Source: Mycolicibacterium rhodesiae
GTDB lineage: Bacteria; Actinomycetota; Actinomycetes; Mycobacteriales; Mycobacteriaceae
Direction: 5' to 3'
DNA: 32,255 nucleotides
Assembly (NCBI RefSeq): GCF_002086695.1
Contig: NZ_MVIH01000029.1
Location: forward strand, 1-32,255
The notes beneath the pieces were generated by a model. It had not been told where the DNA came from. It was given only the letters and a program-made list of their open reading frames with translations, and did not search any database. A program made the translations under genes and the position numbers. How positions within the stretch are numbered: position 1 is the first letter of the stretch; the number at the start of each line of letters is the position of its first letter. Positions 13,047 through 21,169 of this stretch are shown in pieces.

Positions 13047-14660
13047 ATGCTGAGACGCTTGTGGGAACGGCGTCGGCGGGGGCGACCGCTGACCCCGTTT
13101 CTGGCGACGCTGGCGGTCGTCATGGTGGTCTCCGCCGGAGACCGCCCGACGCCGCCGCTGCCCTACAACCTGATCGCCGGGCCCTTCGCCCGGCTGCTGG
13201 GTCAGGCCGCCGATCTCGGCCCAGCGCGCACCCAGCGGGTCCAGTTGACCGTCGAACTGCGGGAGGCCGCCCGGCCTACGGCGCTGACCGCGTGGGCCGA
13301 CTCCCACGGATTGTCGGTGGGCTGGCGCGACGGCGATGCCTGGGCCGTCGTGGAGGGCACCCCGCGAGCGATCGCGCGCGCATTCGACGTGGCCGTGCAC
13401 GACTACCGACGCAGCAACGGGGTGGTGTTCTACGCCTCGCCCCAGCAGCCCGTCGTCCCGCAGCAGCTGAGCAGCGAAGTGACCGAGCTGGGCCGGATTC
13501 TCGGATACACGCCGTCACACGAAGGCGTTCCGCCGACCCCGCCGCTCGACGTCCCCAATGCGGGGCTCGCGCCGACCGAGTTGCTCACCGCCTACAACGT
13601 CAACCCGCTGACGTCGGCGGGGTACACCGGAAAGGGTCAGACGGTCGTCGTCTTCACCTTCGACGGCGTCGACCAACGCGACCTGGACAAGTTCTCCGAA
13701 TGGTTCTCGCTGCCGAAGTTCAGCCTCGAGGTGATGGGTGGGATGCCGCCCGAACGGCGCGGTGAGGCGAGCATGGACGTCCAGTTCGTCCACGCGATCG
13801 CGCCCTCGGCACGGATCGTTTTGGTCAACGCCCGGCCCACCGCCGAAGGTGACGCGACGTACGTCAAGCTCGGCAAGTTGATGGAGGAGGTCGACCGGAC
13901 CTATCCGGGGGCGGTGTGGAGCTTCTCGATCGGCTGGGGTTGTGATCGACTGCTCTCCCGCGCCGACCTGGCACCGGTGCGCTCGGCGCTGGCCCGTGCC
14001 CAGCGCAACGGGACGACGGCCTTCGTCGCCAGTGGAGATCTGGCCGGTCTGGAATGCAAGGGCGGCAAAACCTGGTCCGATCCGCCGAGCCCCGACGACT
14101 ACGGAGTCGACGTGATGGCCTCGCTGCCGGAGGTGACCGGTGTCGGAGGCACGACGCTGTCCACCGATTCGCAAGGCCAATGGCTGGCCGAACAAGGGTG
14201 GTACGACGTCCCGTTGACCCAGGGCAGCGGGGGCGGCGCGTCGGTCTTGTTCGCCCGCCCGTCGTGGCAGGACACCGGAACCCGGGCCGGCCCGCACGAC
14301 AAGCGGCTGGTGCCCGACATCGCCGCGGTCGCCGACCCGTTCACCGGCGTCAAGTTCGTGTTCAACGGTCAGATCCTGGTCGGCGGTGGCACCTCGCAGG
14401 CGGCACCGATCTGGGCCGGGATCGCCGCGGTGATGAACCAGTTCCTGACCGCACGCGGCCTGGAACAGCTCGGCGACTTCAACCCGCTGCTCTACGACAT
14501 CGCCGCGGGCGCCGAGGTACCCGCCTTCCGGGACATCTATCTCGGTGCCAACGCGGTGACGCCCGTCATGGTCGGCTACGACATGATCACCGGGCTGGGA
14601 ACACCGAACGTCGACAACCTGATCAAGGCCCTTCTCGTCCTGAAGTCGTTGCGCCGATGA
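13047..14660 (+). CDS. S53 family (sedolisin/kumamolisin-type) serine-carboxyl peptidase
   Basis: This 537-residue exported protease has a basic N-terminus and a hydrophobic segment (PLTPFLATLAVVMVVSA), then a pro-kumamolisin activation domain (about 40-170) and the S53 catalytic domain (about 175-530). The acid triad is complete: Glu240 and Asp244 in GEASMDVQ, oxyanion Asp331 in VASGDLAG, and Ser450 in GGGTSQAAP. The C-terminal RDIYLG and GYDMITGLGTPN segments match the calcium-site end of the family. Sedolisins usually work at low pH; activation in acidic surroundings is an inference. The start is not certain: ATG 13047 or GTG 13044 puts the signal segment near the N-terminus, and the frame is open to 12975. 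Its stop overlaps the next start as ATGA. Confidence 0.92.
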   Translation: MLRRLWERRRRGRPLTPFLATLAVVMVVSAGDRPTPPLPYNLIAGPFARLLGQAADLGPARTQRVQLTVELREAARPTALTAWADSHGLSVGWRDGDAWAVVEGTPRAIARAFDVAVHDYRRSNGVVFYASPQQPVVPQQLSSEVTELGRILGYTPSHEGVPPTPPLDVPNAGLAPTELLTAYNVNPLTSAGYTGKGQTVVVFTFDGVDQRDLDKFSEWFSLPKFSLEVMGGMPPERRGEASMDVQFVHAIAPSARIVLVNARPTAEGDATYVKLGKLMEEVDRTYPGAVWSFSIGWGCDRLLSRADLAPVRSALARAQRNGTTAFVASGDLAGLECKGGKTWSDPPSPDDYGVDVMASLPEVTGVGGTTLSTDSQGQWLAEQGWYDVPLTQGSGGGASVLFARPSWQDTGTRAGPHDKRLVPDIAAVADPFTGVKFVFNGQILVGGGTSQAAPIWAGIAAVMNQFLTARGLEQLGDFNPLLYDIAAGAEVPAFRDIYLGANAVTPVMVGYDMITGLGTPNVDNLIKALLVLKSLRR

Positions 14661-15403
14661 GTGACCTGAGCGCGGACTCCGATGCCGCCGACTCGTTCAC
14701 CGGCTACGCGGTACCCGCGGGCAACTACCGGGCACGCCGACAGCGCGGCCCGGGCTACTTCGTGACCATCGGACTCTGGGTCATCGTCCTCGTCACGGCG
14801 ATGATGGCGCTGAGCGTCCTGGCCACCCGCATCAAACCTACCGTGACCACCTATCACTGCCCGCCCGACTGCGGCAGCCCGCCGACGGGGCTGCCGGTGG
14901 CCATCAACCCCCGCTACTTCGCCCCCGACGGATCGTTCTCGGTGTCCTATCCGTCGCCGGGAACCGCCTACGACGTGACCATCGAACCCAACGGGGTGCG
15001 CGCGGAACTGACCGTCGGCGACGGCGGGACGTTGCGGTTGTTCAGCGAACCGGCGAACGGCCGCGACGCACGCCAGGTGGCCGACGACCAGCTGCGCCAG
15101 ATCTTCCCCGACGCGGTGACGTCCTACGAGCTGCCCAACGCGATCCTCGGGTACGAGCCGGGCTACGGCGAGGTCGCCGACGACTGGCCGAAAGGCACCG
15201 CGGTCGACTCCCGCCACCAGCGCATCATCATCATCGTCGCGATCAAGAACGACCTCGCTCTGGTCGCCGGCGCGGTGGGGCCGTTCCACCAGTTCGGGCC
15301 CGACGACGGGCCGGGTCCGCCCTCGCCGGCGAACCTCGACATCGCCAAGGACATGGGCAAATACGTGAACAGCTTCATGTGGCGCGGCGACCCGCCGAGA
15401 TAG
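14657..15403 (+). CDS. Membrane-anchored protein coupled to the S53 protease
   Basis: This 248-residue protein of no recognised family has a cytoplasmic N-terminus of about 33 residues, one membrane segment (YFVTIGLWVIVLVTAMMALSV) and a large outer domain. Just outside the membrane is a Cys pair in HCPPDCGSPP. The remainder is a mixed domain with FSVSYPSPGTAYDVTI, acidic loops and a hydrophobic strand RIIIIVAI. The ATG overlaps the protease TGA (ATGA), so the two proteins are made together; a partner, inhibitor or substrate of the protease is an inference. It ends 18 bases before the convergent kinase gene. Confidence 0.85.
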   Translation: MSDLSADSDAADSFTGYAVPAGNYRARRQRGPGYFVTIGLWVIVLVTAMMALSVLATRIKPTVTTYHCPPDCGSPPTGLPVAINPRYFAPDGSFSVSYPSPGTAYDVTIEPNGVRAELTVGDGGTLRLFSEPANGRDARQVADDQLRQIFPDAVTSYELPNAILGYEPGYGEVADDWPKGTAVDSRHQRIIIIVAIKNDLALVAGAVGPFHQFGPDDGPGPPSPANLDIAKDMGKYVNSFMWRGDPPR

Positions 15404-15421
15404 TTTCTCTCACTTCGTATC

Positions 15422-16312
15422 TCAGTCCTGCACGGCCTTTGCGACGGCAATGCATCTGGTCAGCCAGCCCGGCTGTTGCGCTCCGGAATCCTGTATCGCC
15501 CACATGGCATTGAGCACCGCCCGCACCACCACCCAGGCCCGCGCCCGATCCTCGTCGAACCCCGCCGCGTCGATCAGCGTGTAGAACCGCCGGCGCACGC
15601 GAAGGCGGACGTCACCGGCCAACTCGTCGAACCGGTTCCACAACATCGGGCCGACCTCGTAGTGCGGATCGCCGTTGACCGGTTTGGGGTCGATCACCAG
15701 CCAGGGCCGACGCCGCCCGGCGAGCACGTTCGCGTAATGCAGATCGCAATGCAGGACCCGCGCCGTCGCCGCGGCGTCGGCGGTCAAGTCCGCGCACTGG
15801 CTCAGCGCCTGTTGCACCAGCCGGTGCGGGATCGGCGCGCCACGCGGCAGCTGGGCCAGGTCGGCGGTCCACCGGTCGAGGTAGAACGTCAGCGGTCGTA
15901 GTTGCGGCAACGCCGGGACATGGAGGTGTCGATACAGATCCGCGACGATTCGGCAGGCCTTGACGTCGTCGACTGTCGTCAGGTCCTCGCCGAGTCGTTC
16001 CAGCAGGATGGCCCGCCGGTGCGGGTCGGCGCTGAGTAGCCGGACGGCACCCTCGCCGCCCCAGCGGCGCAGCGCCAGGTGCTCGTGTTCGGACTCGTCG
16101 TCGGGGAAGCCGAGTTTGAGGATCGCGGCGGTGCCATCGGCCGTGCGGACCGGCAGCACCAGTGCGCAATAGCCGTGGGTGGCGAAACCGTCCGGACGAA
16201 GCTGCCACTGCGCGACGACGTCACGGGTGAGTCGGGGTAGTGCGTCGACCCACCTCGCCCACTGCGGGCCGCGATCGGCCATCGCCCGCACCCCGGCGGG
16301 CAGATCGCTCAC
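15422..16312 (-). CDS. APH(6)/hydroxyurea phosphotransferase-like kinase
   Basis: This 296-residue aminoglycoside/hydroxyurea antibiotic resistance kinase family protein has the catalytic loop VLHCDLHYANVL (Asp190, Asn195) and the metal Asp208 in LVIDPKPVNGDPHYEVG, the classic family signature. The substrate may be an aminoglycoside, hydroxyurea or a natural metabolite; the sequence does not decide, and chromosomal mycobacterial copies need not confer resistance. The GTG start at 16312 overlaps the TGA of a 47-residue membrane peptide gene (GTGA), so translation is probably coupled to it. Confidence 0.92.
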   Translation of the reverse strand: MSDLPAGVRAMADRGPQWARWVDALPRLTRDVVAQWQLRPDGFATHGYCALVLPVRTADGTAAILKLGFPDDESEHEHLALRRWGGEGAVRLLSADPHRRAILLERLGEDLTTVDDVKACRIVADLYRHLHVPALPQLRPLTFYLDRWTADLAQLPRGAPIPHRLVQQALSQCADLTADAAATARVLHCDLHYANVLAGRRRPWLVIDPKPVNGDPHYEVGPMLWNRFDELAGDVRLRVRRRFYTLIDAAGFDEDRARAWVVVRAVLNAMWAIQDSGAQQPGWLTRCIAVAKAVQD

Positions 16313-16452
16313 GCCCCGGGTTCATCCGGGTGCTCGCCGGTCGGCTCGCGTGGCGGGGCCGGTTTGTTCAGCCAGTCCTTCAGCCGGAACAACTGGCTGG
16401 CCACGATTCCCAGGCCCACCAGCAGCAGACCCAAGACGATCCAAATGGTCAT
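16309..16452 (-). CDS. 47-residue membrane peptide upstream of the APH-like kinase
   Basis: The sequence begins MTIWIVLGLLLVGLGIVA, a single membrane helix (about residues 3-22), followed by FRLKDWLNKPAPP and an acidic, Pro-rich tail EPTGEHPDEPGA. Its TGA overlaps the GTG of the downstream kinase by the 4-base GTGA arrangement, strong support for translation. It is divergent from hrpA, with 61 bases between the two starts. No family is recognised. It could bring the kinase to the membrane or act independently; both are inference. Confidence 0.72.
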   Translation of the reverse strand: MTIWIVLGLLLVGLGIVASQLFRLKDWLNKPAPPREPTGEHPDEPGA

Positions 16453-16500
16453 TGCCGTCGAGCCTACGCACACGCCGGCGCCTCCGGCGGCGCTCGCCGC

Positions 16501-16506
16501 TATTGT
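16501..16506 (+). promoter_or_regulatory. -10 element of hrpA (leaderless start)
   Basis: TATTGT fits TANNNT and is followed after 7 bases by the GTG at 16514. This supports that start over any upstream codon in the open frame. Confidence 0.5.
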
Positions 16507-16513
16507 GGCGCCA

Positions 16514-19500
16514 GTGTCCGAGGTCTCCGCCCAGCAGGTGCGTCAGCTGCGCGCCCGCCTCGATGGCGTGTCGTTTCGTGATGCAGCCCGGTTGGGGCGG
16601 CGGCTGAAATCGCTGCGCGGCGAGGTGTCGGCGGAAACCCTGAGGAAGCTCGCCGACCAGATCGGAGCCGCCGAGGCGTTGGTCGCCACCCGTCAAGCCG
16701 CGGTTCCGGTCATCACCTACCCGGACCTGCCGGTCAGCGACCGCCGGGACGAGATCGCCCGCGCCATCACCGACCACCAGGTCGTCGTGGTGGCCGGTGA
16801 GACAGGGTCGGGCAAGACCACCCAGCTGCCCAAGATCTGCCTGGAGCTCGGCCGGGGGATCCGTGGAACCATCGGCCACACCCAGCCGCGTCGGCTCGCC
16901 GCGCGCACGGTGGCTCAGCGTATCGCCGACGAAGTCGGCACCCCGCTGGGCGAGACGATCGGGTACACCGTCCGCTTCACCGACCAGGCCAGCGACCGCA
17001 CCCTGGTCAAACTGATGACCGACGGAATCCTGCTCGCCGAGATCCAGCGCGACCGGCGGCTGCTGCGCTACGACACCCTCATCCTCGATGAGGCGCACGA
17101 ACGCAGCCTCAACATCGACTTCCTGCTGGGCTACCTTCGCGAACTACTGCCGCGCAGGCCCGATCTCAAGGTGATCGTCACGTCGGCGACAATCGAGCCG
17201 GAACGGTTCGCCGCGCACTTCGATGGCGCGCCGATCGTCGAGGTGTCCGGCCGTACCTACCCGATGGAGATCCGCTATCGGCCGCTGGAAGTGACTGTGC
17301 AGGTTGATGATTCGGACGATCCGGACGATCCCGACCATGAGATCGTGCGCACCGAGATTCGTGATCAGACCGAGGCGATCGTCGACGCGGTTCGCGAGTT
17401 GGAGGCGGAGCCGCCCGGCGATGTGTTGGTGTTTCTGTCCGGGGAGCGAGAGATCCGAGACACTGCCGAGGCGCTACGCGACCTGAAGAACACCGAGGTG
17501 TTGCCCCTGTATGCCCGGCTGCCGACCGCCGAGCAACAGCGGGTGTTTCAGCCGGCGCGGACCGCCAGGCGAATAGTGTTGGCCACCAACGTCGCCGAGA
17601 CATCGCTCACCGTGCCGGGTGTCCGATACGTGATCGACCCCGGCACCGCACGGATCTCCCGATACAGCAGGCGCACCAAGGTGCAGCGGTTGCCGATCGA
17701 ACCGATCTCCCAGGCCTCGGCCGCGCAACGGGCCGGGCGGTCCGGTCGCACCGCGCCCGGGGTGTGCATCCGGCTGTACTCCGAAGAGGATTTCGCGGGC
17801 CGGCCGCGCTACACCGACCCGGAGATCTTGCGTACCAACCTCGCTGCGGTGATCCTGCAGATGGCGGCGCTGCAACTCGGTGAGATCGAGAGCTTCCCAT
17901 TTCTGGATCCGCCCGAGCAGCGCAGCATCCGTGACGGCGTGCAGCTGCTACAAGAGCTCGGCGCGTTCGACGCCGCCGGCGCCATCACCGATGTGGGTCG
18001 CAGGCTGGCGCAGTTGCCGGTCGATCCGCGACTCGCGCGGATGATCGTGCAGGCCGACACCGAGGGATGCGTGCGTGAGGTGCTGGTGCTGGCCGCGGCG
18101 CTGTCGATTCCCGACCCGCGCGAGCGGCCCGCCGAGCGCGAAGAGGCGGCCAGGCAGAAACACGCCCGATTCGCCGACGAACACTCGGACTTCGTGTCTT
18201 TCCTGAACCTTTGGCAGTATCTGCGCGACGAGCGGAAGGCACGTTCCGGCAGCGCATTCCGGCGGATGTGCCGCGAGGAGTTCCTGCACTACCTGCGGAT
18301 CCGCGAGTGGCAGGACCTGACCGGTCAGTTACGCAGCATCGCCCGTGACATCGGCATTCGGGAGTCCGACGACCCCGATCCGGCCGATCCGGCGCGTGTA
18401 CACGCCGCCCTCGTCGCCGGGTTACTCTCGCACATCGGTCTGCGGGAAGGGGATTCGCGGGAATACACCGGGGCGCGCAACACCCGGTTCGTGCTGGCGC
18501 CGGGATCGGTGTTGACCAAGCGCCCGCCACGCTGGCTCGTGGTGGCCGACCTGGTGGAGACCAGTCGGCTGTACGGACGCATCGCGGCCCGCGTCGAACC
18601 CGAGATGGTCGAGCGGGTGGCCGGGCACCTGGTGCAACGCACCTACAGCGAACCGCACTGGGACGCCAAGCGCGGCGCGGTGATGGCTTTCGAACGAGTC
18701 ACGCTCTACGGGCTTCCACTCGTGGCACGCCGACGGGTGGGGTATGCCGCCATCGATCCCGTCGTGTCGCGCGAACTGTTCATCCAGCACGCGCTGGTGC
18801 AGGGGGAGTGGCAGACCCGCCACCACTTCGCCGCCGACAATGCGCGGCTGCGAACCGAATTGGCCGAACTGGAGGAGCGCGCCCGCCGCCGCGACATGCT
18901 CGTCGGTGACGATGAGATCTACGCCTGGTTCGACAGCAGGGTTCCGCCGCAGGTGGTCTCAGCACGCCATTTCGACGGCTGGTGGAAGAAGCAGCGGCAT
19001 CGCACCCCGGATCTGCTGACGTTCACCCGCGACGACCTGTTGCGTGTCGACGACGAGGACGCCGAACGGCCGGACAACTGGCAGACCGGCGACTTGTCCC
19101 TACCGCTGACCTACCGGTTCGAGCCCGGCGCCGCCGACGACGGGGTGACTGTGCACATCCCGGTCGAAGTGCTGGCTCGGCTCGGCGGTGACGAATTCGG
19201 TTGGCAGGTACCGGCACTGCGCGAGGAACTGGTGACCGCGCTGATCCGGTCATTGCCGAAAGACCTGCGGCGCAACTTTGTTCCCGCCCCGGACACCGCG
19301 CGGGCGGTGCTGGCCGGTATTCAGATCGGAGGCGAACCGCTTCTGGAGGCTCTGCAGCGTGAACTGCACCGGCGCAGCGGCATTCTCGTGCCGATCACAG
19401 CGTTCGATCTGGAGAAGCTGCCGGCTTACCTGCGGGTGACCTTCGCCGTCGAGGGGCCGGACGGCACCGAGGTGGCTCGCGGCAAGGACCTCGATGCGCT

Positions 19501-20425
19501 CCAGCGCAAGCTCGCAGGCTCGGCCCGCAAGGCGGTGGCCGATGCAGTGGCCAGCGATCTGGAACGACAAGGGCTGCGGGCCTGGCCGGACGACCTCGAT
19601 GAGTTGCCCCGCACCGTCGAACGCACCGTAGGAGGCCACATCGTCCGTGGTTATCCGGCGTTGGTCGACGCCGGCAAGAGCGTCGACGTTAGGGTTTTCG
19701 CCACCGACGCCGAACGCGACGCCGCGATGCGGGCAGGCACCAGGCGGCTGCTGCGCTTGGCGGTGCCGTCTCCGGTGAAAGCGGTGGAGAAAGGACTGGA
19801 CCCGCGCACCCGGCTGGTGTTGGGCGCCAACCCCGATGGGTCGCTGACCGCGCTCCTCGACGACTGTGCCGACGCCGCCGTCGATGTTCTGGCTGTCAAA
19901 CCGGTATGGACGAGAGCACATTTCGCGGCGCTGCGGGACCAAGTAGCGGAGGCACTGCCGTCGACCACGAAGGAAGTCGTGACCCGGGTGCAGAAGGTGC
20001 TGGCCGCGTTGCAGGAGGTGAATCTCGCCCTTCCCGACAATCCGCCGGCCGCGCAAGCCGACGCCGTTGCCGACATCCGCGCGCAACTCGCCGGGTTGGT
20101 CGCCACGCCCTTCGTCACCAGCACCGGGGCTGCGCGCCTAGCCGATCTGACCCGCTATCTGACGGCGATCGTCGGCCGCCTCGACCGGCTGGCCCAGGCG
20201 CCACAGGCCGACCGTGAGCGGATGGACCGTGTGCACGCTGTCGAAGACGCGTATGCCGAACTGCTGCATGCGCTCTCGCCCACCCGCGCAGCCGGCGCCG
20301 ACGTTCGCGAGATCGGGTGGCAGATCCAGGAGTTGCGGGTCAGCCTCTGGGCCCAGCAGCTGGGCACCCCCCGGCCGGTCAGTGAACAACGGATCTACCG
20401 CGCGATCGACGCGATTCTGGCATGA
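16514..20425 (+). CDS. hrpA: ATP-dependent DEAH-box RNA helicase HrpA
   Basis: This 1303-residue protein matches the length of E. coli HrpA (about 1300). Motif I GETGSGKTT is at 95-103, motif II DEAH near 192, then motif III TSAT and motif VI QRAGRSGR. The helicase core is followed by the HA2/OB-type region and a long C-terminal DUF3418 domain typical of HrpA. HrpA unwinds RNA and in E. coli helps clear stalled ribosomes. GTG 16514 is chosen because a TATTGT -10 lies 7 bases before it and similarity to the family starts soon after. The open frame reaches 16364, but that part is antisense to the 47-residue gene and includes its promoter zone. A perfect hairpin terminator follows the stop. Confidence 0.96.
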   Translation: MSEVSAQQVRQLRARLDGVSFRDAARLGRRLKSLRGEVSAETLRKLADQIGAAEALVATRQAAVPVITYPDLPVSDRRDEIARAITDHQVVVVAGETGSGKTTQLPKICLELGRGIRGTIGHTQPRRLAARTVAQRIADEVGTPLGETIGYTVRFTDQASDRTLVKLMTDGILLAEIQRDRRLLRYDTLILDEAHERSLNIDFLLGYLRELLPRRPDLKVIVTSATIEPERFAAHFDGAPIVEVSGRTYPMEIRYRPLEVTVQVDDSDDPDDPDHEIVRTEIRDQTEAIVDAVRELEAEPPGDVLVFLSGEREIRDTAEALRDLKNTEVLPLYARLPTAEQQRVFQPARTARRIVLATNVAETSLTVPGVRYVIDPGTARISRYSRRTKVQRLPIEPISQASAAQRAGRSGRTAPGVCIRLYSEEDFAGRPRYTDPEILRTNLAAVILQMAALQLGEIESFPFLDPPEQRSIRDGVQLLQELGAFDAAGAITDVGRRLAQLPVDPRLARMIVQADTEGCVREVLVLAAALSIPDPRERPAEREEAARQKHARFADEHSDFVSFLNLWQYLRDERKARSGSAFRRMCREEFLHYLRIREWQDLTGQLRSIARDIGIRESDDPDPADPARVHAALVAGLLSHIGLREGDSREYTGARNTRFVLAPGSVLTKRPPRWLVVADLVETSRLYGRIAARVEPEMVERVAGHLVQRTYSEPHWDAKRGAVMAFERVTLYGLPLVARRRVGYAAIDPVVSRELFIQHALVQGEWQTRHHFAADNARLRTELAELEERARRRDMLVGDDEIYAWFDSRVPPQVVSARHFDGWWKKQRHRTPDLLTFTRDDLLRVDDEDAERPDNWQTGDLSLPLTYRFEPGAADDGVTVHIPVEVLARLGGDEFGWQVPALREELVTALIRSLPKDLRRNFVPAPDTARAVLAGIQIGGEPLLEALQRELHRRSGILVPITAFDLEKLPAYLRVTFAVEGPDGTEVARGKDLDALQRKLAGSARKAVADAVASDLERQGLRAWPDDLDELPRTVERTVGGHIVRGYPALVDAGKSVDVRVFATDAERDAAMRAGTRRLLRLAVPSPVKAVEKGLDPRTRLVLGANPDGSLTALLDDCADAAVDVLAVKPVWTRAHFAALRDQVAEALPSTTKEVVTRVQKVLAALQEVNLALPDNPPAAQADAVADIRAQLAGLVATPFVTSTGAARLADLTRYLTAIVGRLDRLAQAPQADRERMDRVHAVEDAYAELLHALSPTRAAGADVREIGWQIQELRVSLWAQQLGTPRPVSEQRIYRAIDAILA

Positions 20426-20433
20426 CAACGAAA

Positions 20434-20460
20434 GAGGGGCACCCTGTTCGGGTGCCCCTC
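20434..20460 (+). terminator. Terminator hairpin after hrpA
   Basis: The perfect 11-bp stem GAGGGGCACCC (20434-20444) pairs with 20450-20460 across the 5-base loop TGTTC, starting 8 bases after the hrpA stop. It may also end the convergent 55-residue gene, whose stop is at 20480. Confidence 0.85.
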
Positions 20461-20479
20461 CCATGGAGTTCGTTGTCGA

Positions 20480-20647
20480 TCAACGGCTTCCATGCACGGT
20501 TGTGTCTACATGGGGCGCGGTCGCGGTCGGGCCGATGTTGTTGACCCAGTCGTTGTGACCGAGGTCGGCCTGGGCGGGTCCGGCAAGGCCGAGAACGGCT
20601 GCGGTCATCGCGCCTGCGATCGCTGTGGTGATTGTGTACTTCAACAT
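20480..20647 (-). CDS. 55-residue secreted peptide
   Basis: I translated this small gene by hand. It begins MLKYTITTAIAGAMTAA, a signal peptide with likely cleavage at AQA-D (residue 27/28), leaving a mature peptide of about 28 residues: DLGHNDWVNNIGPTATAPHV and eight more, ending HGSR. The ribosome binding site AGAGGGA lies about 5 bases before the ATG. The stop falls between this gene and the hrpA terminator. It contains no Cys, Trp appears once, and three His lie in the mature part. I do not recognise it. It is divergent from a secreted His-rich peptide gene, and the two share the same 11-base start context, GGAATGACATG. Confidence 0.72.
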   Translation of the reverse strand: MLKYTITTAIAGAMTAAVLGLAGPAQADLGHNDWVNNIGPTATAPHVDTTVHGSR

Positions 20648-20783
20648 GTCATTCCCTCTTCTTCGTCTGCGCCCGGTGTGGGGTTTCCGGTGCGCTGATG
20701 GTGTTAACGCCAGGTAAGGGCGCGGTAATTCCGCTGGCAGCAGGTGATCGTCGGTTGGCAGAAATTGAGCGGTGTCCGCTGAT

Positions 20784-20805
20784 CGGGGGACAACTTATTC
20801 CCCCG
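20784..20805. other. Hairpin in the divergent region between two secreted peptide genes
   Basis: CGGGGGA (20784-20790) pairs with TCCCCCG (20799-20805) around an AT-rich 8-base loop. It lies in the 268 bases between the 55-residue gene and the His-rich gene. It may be an operator or part of the leader of either gene; no other clear element is seen in this gap. Confidence 0.3.
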
Positions 20806-20915
20806 GGTAATCCGCCGGCTGCCCGACAGACAGCAGAACTGCGATGCGAGACCGTTTTAGGCACTGGCGAAACGCAAAGGCCGAGACACAGTCAACGACG
20901 ATCACAAGGAATGAC

Positions 20916-21146
20916 ATGACCACCATGACCTGGATGAAGCGATTCGCCGCCGGGAGCGCACTCGCCGCGGGCTCCGCACTGTTCGCCTTCGGTTCGGCCA
21001 CCGACGCGCTGGCTGAGACCAGCCCCTTCAGCAGCGGACCCAACATGCATCAGCCCGGCCACCATCAGACCTTCCCCGGCCAGCACAACCAGCCGGTGCC
21101 AGGCTCCGCCGAGCACCACCATCACCAGTGGAACCACGCCGGTTGA
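20916..21146 (+). CDS. Secreted His-rich small protein (copy 1)
   Basis: This 76-residue protein has a signal peptide with a WMKRFAAG n-region, an Ala/Gly/Ser core and cleavage near ALA-E. The mature part of about 40 residues is rich in His, Pro, Gln and Asn: GPNMHQPGHH, then FPGQHNQPVPG, then EHHHHQWN. Nine His in about 36 residues suggest binding of a transition metal; this is inferred from composition only. ATG 20916 has AAGGA just upstream. A second gene at 23358 encodes a clear paralog with the same order of motifs (WxKRxAAG, GPNM, FPxQxNQPxPG, HHHHQWN). No known family comes to mind. Confidence 0.8.
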   Translation: MTTMTWMKRFAAGSALAAGSALFAFGSATDALAETSPFSSGPNMHQPGHHQTFPGQHNQPVPGSAEHHHHQWNHAG

Positions 21147-21157
21147 CGGGCCGCTCC

Positions 21158-21163
21158 TAGCAT
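21158..21163 (+). promoter_or_regulatory. -10 element of the patatin gene (leaderless start)
   Basis: TAGCAT fits TANNNT and is followed after 6 bases by the ATG at 21170. The message would start at the start codon, apart from the His-rich gene that ends 23 bases upstream. Confidence 0.45.
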
Positions 21164-21169
21164 GGGGCG

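Noticed and set aside
16364..16513. 50-codon N-terminal extension of HrpA
   Set aside because: It would cross the divergent promoter and lie antisense to the 47-residue gene; the -10 at 16501 supports GTG 16514.
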